This document shows, one piece after another, positions 26,562-31,556 of a DNA stretch of 31,556 nucleotides (position 1 is the stretch's first letter; each line of letters starts with the position of its first letter). The stretch comes from an uncultured Anaerotruncus sp. (GTDB lineage: Bacteria; Bacillota; Clostridia; Oscillospirales; Ruminococcaceae): the NCBI GenBank assembly GCA_910586875.1, contig CAJUJI010000012.1, positions 1 to 31,556 on the forward strand, given 5' to 3'. The notes beneath the pieces were generated by a model, which was not told the origin of the DNA, searched no databases, and saw nothing but the letters and a program-made list of their open reading frames with translations. The position numbers were made by a program, and so were the translations under genes.

Positions 26562-28301
26562 TTAGAATCTCGGACGCTTCACATATGAGGTATGCAGCAC
26601 CTCATGTGCTTTATGGCTACCAAACTCGCCAAAAAACTCCTCATAAATTTTCAGCAGCGATGGGTTTTCATGACTCTTGCGCAGCGGCTTGCCTACATCT
26701 GCATCATACAGCACCTTTGCACGCAGCGCCTTCAGATCGGTAAAGTTGCGCACCGATGCCGGCTGAAGCGGCTGTCCACCACCGTTTACGCAGCCGCCCG
26801 GACAAGCCATAATCTCGATGAAATGGTAATCCGCGGTACCGGCCCGCACCTTCTCCATCACCTTTTTCGCGTTCGCCAGTCCTGAGACCACTGCAACCTT
26901 AACGGTCAGGTCGCCCACCTGATAAGCGGCCTCCTTGATGCCCTCAGTGCCGCGCACCTCAGAAAATTCCACCTGCTCAAGCGGCTTGCCGCCAACCCAT
27001 TCCGCAGCAGTACGCAGTGCCGCCTCCATTACACCACCGGTCGCGCCAAAAATAACCCCAGCGCCGGTCGATTCGCCCATCGGATCATCAAAGTCCTCGT
27101 CCGGCAGGTCAGCAAACCGCAGTCCCGCCTTGTCAATCATCCGCGCAAGCTCGCGGGTGGTAATTGCAATATCCACATCCGGCACGCCCGCCGCTGCCTG
27201 GTCGTCCCGCTGTATCTCGAACTTTTTCGCAGTACAAGGCATAACCGCCACGACAACCAGATCCTTCGGATCAATTCCCATCTTCTGCGCATACCAGGTT
27301 TTGGCGGTCGCGCCAAACATCTGCATAGGAGATTTGCAGCTGGAAAGATGCTCGAGCTGGTCGGGGAAATAGTGCTCACAATATTTAATCCAGCCAGGCG
27401 AGCAGGAGGTGATCATCGGCAGCACGCCGCCGTTGGTCACGCGTCCAACAAACTCGTGTGCTTCCTCCACGATGGTCATATCCGCCGCTAAATCGGTGTC
27501 AAACACCTTGTCAAAGCCCAGCCGCCGCAGAGATGCAGCCAGCTTGCCGGTCACATCGGTGCCTGGCTTCATGCCAAACGACTCGCCCAGCGTTGCACGA
27601 ATGGAGGGTGCAGGCTGTACAATCACATACTTTTTCGGATCCTGCAAGGCGTCCCAAACCTGTTGGGTGTGATCCTTTTCGCAGAGCGCGCCGGTCGGAC
27701 AAGCTACGATACATTGTCCGCAGGAAACGCAGGTCACATCCGCCAGCTCCTGCTCAAACGCACAGCCGATGTGGGTTGCGAAACCGCGATCGTTCGGGCC
27801 GATGACCCCAACCCCCTGCCATTTGGCACAGACTGCGGTACAGCGGCGGCAGAGCACGCATTTGGTGTCATCCCGATACATATGCACCGCAGAATTGTCC
27901 ACCGGATAGGTGTTGACTGCGCCCTCGAATACGTTGACATCCTCTACCCCGTAATCTACACAGAGCTTTTGCAGCTCGCAGTTGCTTGAACGCGGGCAGG
28001 AGAGGCAGTGTTTATTGTGGGTGGAGAGGATCAGCTCCAAGGTGGTGCGCCGCGACTCAAAGATGCGGGTGGAGTTGGTCACGACCTCCAGCCCCTCAGC
28101 AACCGGATAGACGCAAGCGGCAACCAACGAGCGAGCGCCCTTGACCTCAACCACACAAATCCGGCAGGCGCCGATTTCATTGGTATCCCGCAGATAACAC
28201 AAGGTCGGGATTTCAATACCCACCGAGCGCGCTGCATCCAGGATGCTGATTCCTTCCGGCACCTGGTAATTGATGCCGTTTATTTTAATATTCACCATCA
28301 T
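26562..28301 (-). CDS. hndD: [FeFe]-hydrogenase catalytic subunit (HndD/HydA type)
   Basis: The 579-residue catalytic subunit reduces protons to H2. Ligands for an N-terminal [2Fe-2S] cluster are C35, C46, C49 and C63; a His-Cys3 cluster uses H95, C99, C102 and C108; two [4Fe-4S] clusters use C148/151/154/158 and C191/194/197/201. The H-cluster motifs are TSCSPGW (298-304), MPCTAKKFE (354-362) and MACPGGC (498-504), giving Cys300, Cys355, Cys500 and Cys504. The Ser after Cys300 replaces the proton-relay Cys of many monomeric enzymes, as in trimeric types. ATG 28301 is chosen over a GTG at 28307 by Shine-Dalgarno spacing. Maturation genes are not in the window. Confidence 0.95.
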   Translation of the reverse strand: MMVNIKINGINYQVPEGISILDAARSVGIEIPTLCYLRDTNEIGACRICVVEVKGARSLVAACVYPVAEGLEVVTNSTRIFESRRTTLELILSTHNKHCLSCPRSSNCELQKLCVDYGVEDVNVFEGAVNTYPVDNSAVHMYRDDTKCVLCRRCTAVCAKWQGVGVIGPNDRGFATHIGCAFEQELADVTCVSCGQCIVACPTGALCEKDHTQQVWDALQDPKKYVIVQPAPSIRATLGESFGMKPGTDVTGKLAASLRRLGFDKVFDTDLAADMTIVEEAHEFVGRVTNGGVLPMITSCSPGWIKYCEHYFPDQLEHLSSCKSPMQMFGATAKTWYAQKMGIDPKDLVVVAVMPCTAKKFEIQRDDQAAAGVPDVDIAITTRELARMIDKAGLRFADLPDEDFDDPMGESTGAGVIFGATGGVMEAALRTAAEWVGGKPLEQVEFSEVRGTEGIKEAAYQVGDLTVKVAVVSGLANAKKVMEKVRAGTADYHFIEIMACPGGCVNGGGQPLQPASVRNFTDLKALRAKVLYDADVGKPLRKSHENPSLLKIYEEFFGEFGSHKAHEVLHTSYVKRPRF

Positions 28302-28316
28302 AGCCACGCTCCCTCC

Positions 28317-30104
<1,788 letters not shown>

Positions 30105-30123
30105 ACCCTAGTTTCCTCCCTTC

Positions 30124-30495
30124 TTATTTGGACACTGCACCGATGGTAAATTCCTCCACCACCGTGCCGTTCACCAGATGGTCTACCACCACCTGCGCCG
30201 CTTTATCGGGCGTCATTTTCACATAAGTGACCTTCTCCCGTCCCGGAACGGTTACCTCCACCACCGGTTCATATTGGCAGATGCCGATACAGCCGGTCTG
30301 AGCAACGGTCACATTTTTCAGCCCCCGCTTGGTGACCTCTTCATTAAAGGTCTGAAGTACCGGCCGCGCACCCGCAGCAATGCCACAGGTCGCCATCCCA
30401 ACCACCACGCGGATGTTGCTGTTTGTGTCATGGCGGATGCCCATATCTGCTTTTACCTTGTCCCGAAGCGCCTGAAGCTCTGCTAAACTTTTCAT
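30124..30495 (-). CDS. hndB: HndB-type thioredoxin-like ferredoxin subunit
   Basis: The 123-residue protein has the thioredoxin-like [2Fe-2S] layout: an N-terminal helix, VGMATCGIAAGARPVL around residue 37, QTGCIGICQYEPVVEV around residue 70, and a C-terminal VDHLVNGTVVEEF. I can place Cys37, Cys69 and Cys73, but the second expected Cys of the first pair is Ala42 in this sequence, so cluster binding is uncertain. It overlaps the preceding ATPase gene by 4 nt (ATGA), which implies translational coupling. Confidence 0.88.
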   Translation of the reverse strand: MKSLAELQALRDKVKADMGIRHDTNSNIRVVVGMATCGIAAGARPVLQTFNEEVTKRGLKNVTVAQTGCIGICQYEPVVEVTVPGREKVTYVKMTPDKAAQVVVDHLVNGTVVEEFTIGAVSK

Positions 30496-31040
30496 GGTAA
30501 ATCCTCCCCTGTCATCTCTTCCCGTATCAGCTCCGCTATGAATTGGAGCACCTCGGGATGGTCAAGCGGCACCCCGTCGAGTGCCGCGCGAAAGCTGCGT
30601 GTATCTGCTGTAAACTCTGCCTCACCGCGGCGATGCAGGTAAACAAAATCCACCTCAGGGCTGCCCTGCACTAGGGTGCAATAGGTGCTTGCCATGTCCC
30701 CCAACGGCATCCGGTCAATGTGGCCCAGCCCAAAGGTAGCCGTCACAGTGGTGCCCTGTCCCTCTGTGGAATCAATTGTCAGCCCGCCGCCGGTCAGCTC
30801 GGCCGCCATCTTGAAAAACGGAACCCCCAGCCCGACCTTGCGGGTGGTGCGGGTGGTAAAAAACGGGTCCATCACCTGCTCAACCTGCTTTGCACTCATG
30901 CCACAGCCGTTGTCGCGAACGATAATTGTGAGCTGGTCCTGTACAGGCTGTTCATCCACCGTAATTTCTACCAGCGACGCGCCCGCCCGAATGGAATTTT
31001 GCGCAATGTCCAGGATGTTCAGCGATAATTCCTGCATCAT
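30492..31040 (-). CDS. Histidine-kinase-like ATPase domain protein of the hydrogenase operon
   Basis: This 182-residue protein is mainly a HATPase_c domain: N box around residues 10-18 (ILDIAQNSI), G1 box DNGCGM (43-48), F-like segment PFFTTR (59-64), and G2 box GLGVPFFKMAAELTGG (70-85). It lacks an H-box dimerisation domain and any sensor, so it would be a free ATPase domain. Similar proteins occur in Firmicute hydrogenase operons between the NuoE and HndB subunits; the function is not established to my knowledge. ATG 31040 is followed by a second ATG; either may be used. Confidence 0.85.
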   Translation of the reverse strand: MMQELSLNILDIAQNSIRAGASLVEITVDEQPVQDQLTIIVRDNGCGMSAKQVEQVMDPFFTTRTTRKVGLGVPFFKMAAELTGGGLTIDSTEGQGTTVTATFGLGHIDRMPLGDMASTYCTLVQGSPEVDFVYLHRRGEAEFTADTRSFRAALDGVPLDHPEVLQFIAELIREEMTGEDLP

Positions 31041-31045
31041 AGCTT

Positions 31046-31543
31046 TTATGCGCCGTACCGCTCCAGGATCGAATCGACATCCTCCACCGTCAGACGCCCA
31101 TATACCTCGTCATTGATGGTCATAACCGGCGCAAGGCCACATGCACCGATGCAGCGGCAAGCATCCAAGCTGAACTTTCCATCCTGTGTGCAGCCGCCGC
31201 TGCTGATTCCCAGCTTTTGGGAAATGCGCTCAAAAATTTCTCCGGAACCTTTTACATAACAAGCGGTTCCCAAACAAACAGAAATTTTATTTTCGCCCTT
31301 GGGGTTGAGGGTAAACTGGGAGTAGAAGGTGGCGACACCGTAGATTTCCTCCAGCGGAATATCCATCCCCAGCGAAATCATCTCCTGCACCTCAATGGGC
31401 AGATAGCCATAAATGTCCTGTGCCTTTTGGAGCACCGGCATCAAAGCGCCCTTCTGCTTGCGGTGATCTTCAATCACCTTGCGCAGTTGTTCCGCCTGCT
31501 CCGGCGTCCCCTTGAACGGGACGGCCGTTTTGCTGTTTGCCAT
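31046..31543 (-). CDS. hndA: HndA/NuoE-like [2Fe-2S] subunit
   Basis: The 165-residue NuoE-like subunit has a helical N-terminal domain (RKVIEDHRKQKGALMPVLQKAQ and YGYLPIEVQEMISLGMDIP) and a C-terminal thioredoxin-like [2Fe-2S] domain with Cys90, Cys95, Cys131 and Cys135 (CLGTAC and CRCIGAC). It docks onto HndC and takes part in electron transfer from NADH. It is the first gene of the operon visible here; GGAGG at 31552-31556 is its ribosome binding site, and any promoter lies beyond the window edge. Confidence 0.93.
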   Translation of the reverse strand: MANSKTAVPFKGTPEQAEQLRKVIEDHRKQKGALMPVLQKAQDIYGYLPIEVQEMISLGMDIPLEEIYGVATFYSQFTLNPKGENKISVCLGTACYVKGSGEIFERISQKLGISSGGCTQDGKFSLDACRCIGACGLAPVMTINDEVYGRLTVEDVDSILERYGA

Positions 31544-31556
31544 GTAAAAAGCCTCC

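Overview
The window looks like chromosomal DNA from an anaerobic Firmicute of class Clostridia, probably near the Oscillospiraceae/Ruminococcaceae. The evidence is AGGAGG-type ribosome binding sites, sigma-A promoters of TTGACA/TATAAT type, a T-box in front of serS, a LexA repressor, a DegV protein and a trimeric-type [FeFe]-hydrogenase operon. The taxonomy is inferred from gene content only.

Layout. (1) 1-556: end of a stable-RNA cluster, with the 3' end of a tRNA, a 5S gene, tRNA-Asn, a second 5S gene and a strong terminator. (2) 557-2472: a minus-strand three-gene operon (a colicin E/pyocin-type immunity protein, a DIP1984-family protein and a DUF3788 protein) and a plus-strand conserved hypothetical gene. 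(3) 2693-3568: lexA followed by a probable 6S RNA. (4) 3615-4281: a 52-residue membrane protein and rpsT, both minus strand with clear promoters and terminators. (5) 4329-16491: an 18-gene, tightly overlapping minus-strand block encoding a contractile-tailed phage-like particle: TerS, TerL, portal, protease, capsid, connectors, sheath, tube, baseplate hub, gp25, J, Gp48 and fibre. (6) 16647-23560: plus-strand housekeeping genes trmL, a repeat-bearing lipoprotein, degV, the glycolytic set pgk-tpiA-gpmI and an acidic membrane protein. (7) 23600-31543: minus-strand serS with its T-box, a GarR-like reductase, a repeat-rich non-coding stretch, and the hndA-HATPase-hndB-hndC-hndD hydrogenase operon, which reaches the window edge.

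The glycolytic genes convert 1,3-bisphosphoglycerate to 2-phosphoglycerate and interconvert the triose phosphates. The Hnd complex would reoxidise NADH, together with reduced ferredoxin, by making H2, as expected for a fermentative anaerobe. The most unusual part is the phage-like block. It has packaging, head and contractile-tail genes, all apparently intact. It has no integrase, repressor, replication, lysis or conventional long tape-measure gene, and it sits cleanly between rpsT and trmL. This is the gene content expected of a domesticated particle (a gene-transfer-agent-like or bacteriocin-like device), although a decayed prophage core is not excluded. The second oddity is an orphan DNase-colicin immunity protein with a repeat-decorated promoter.
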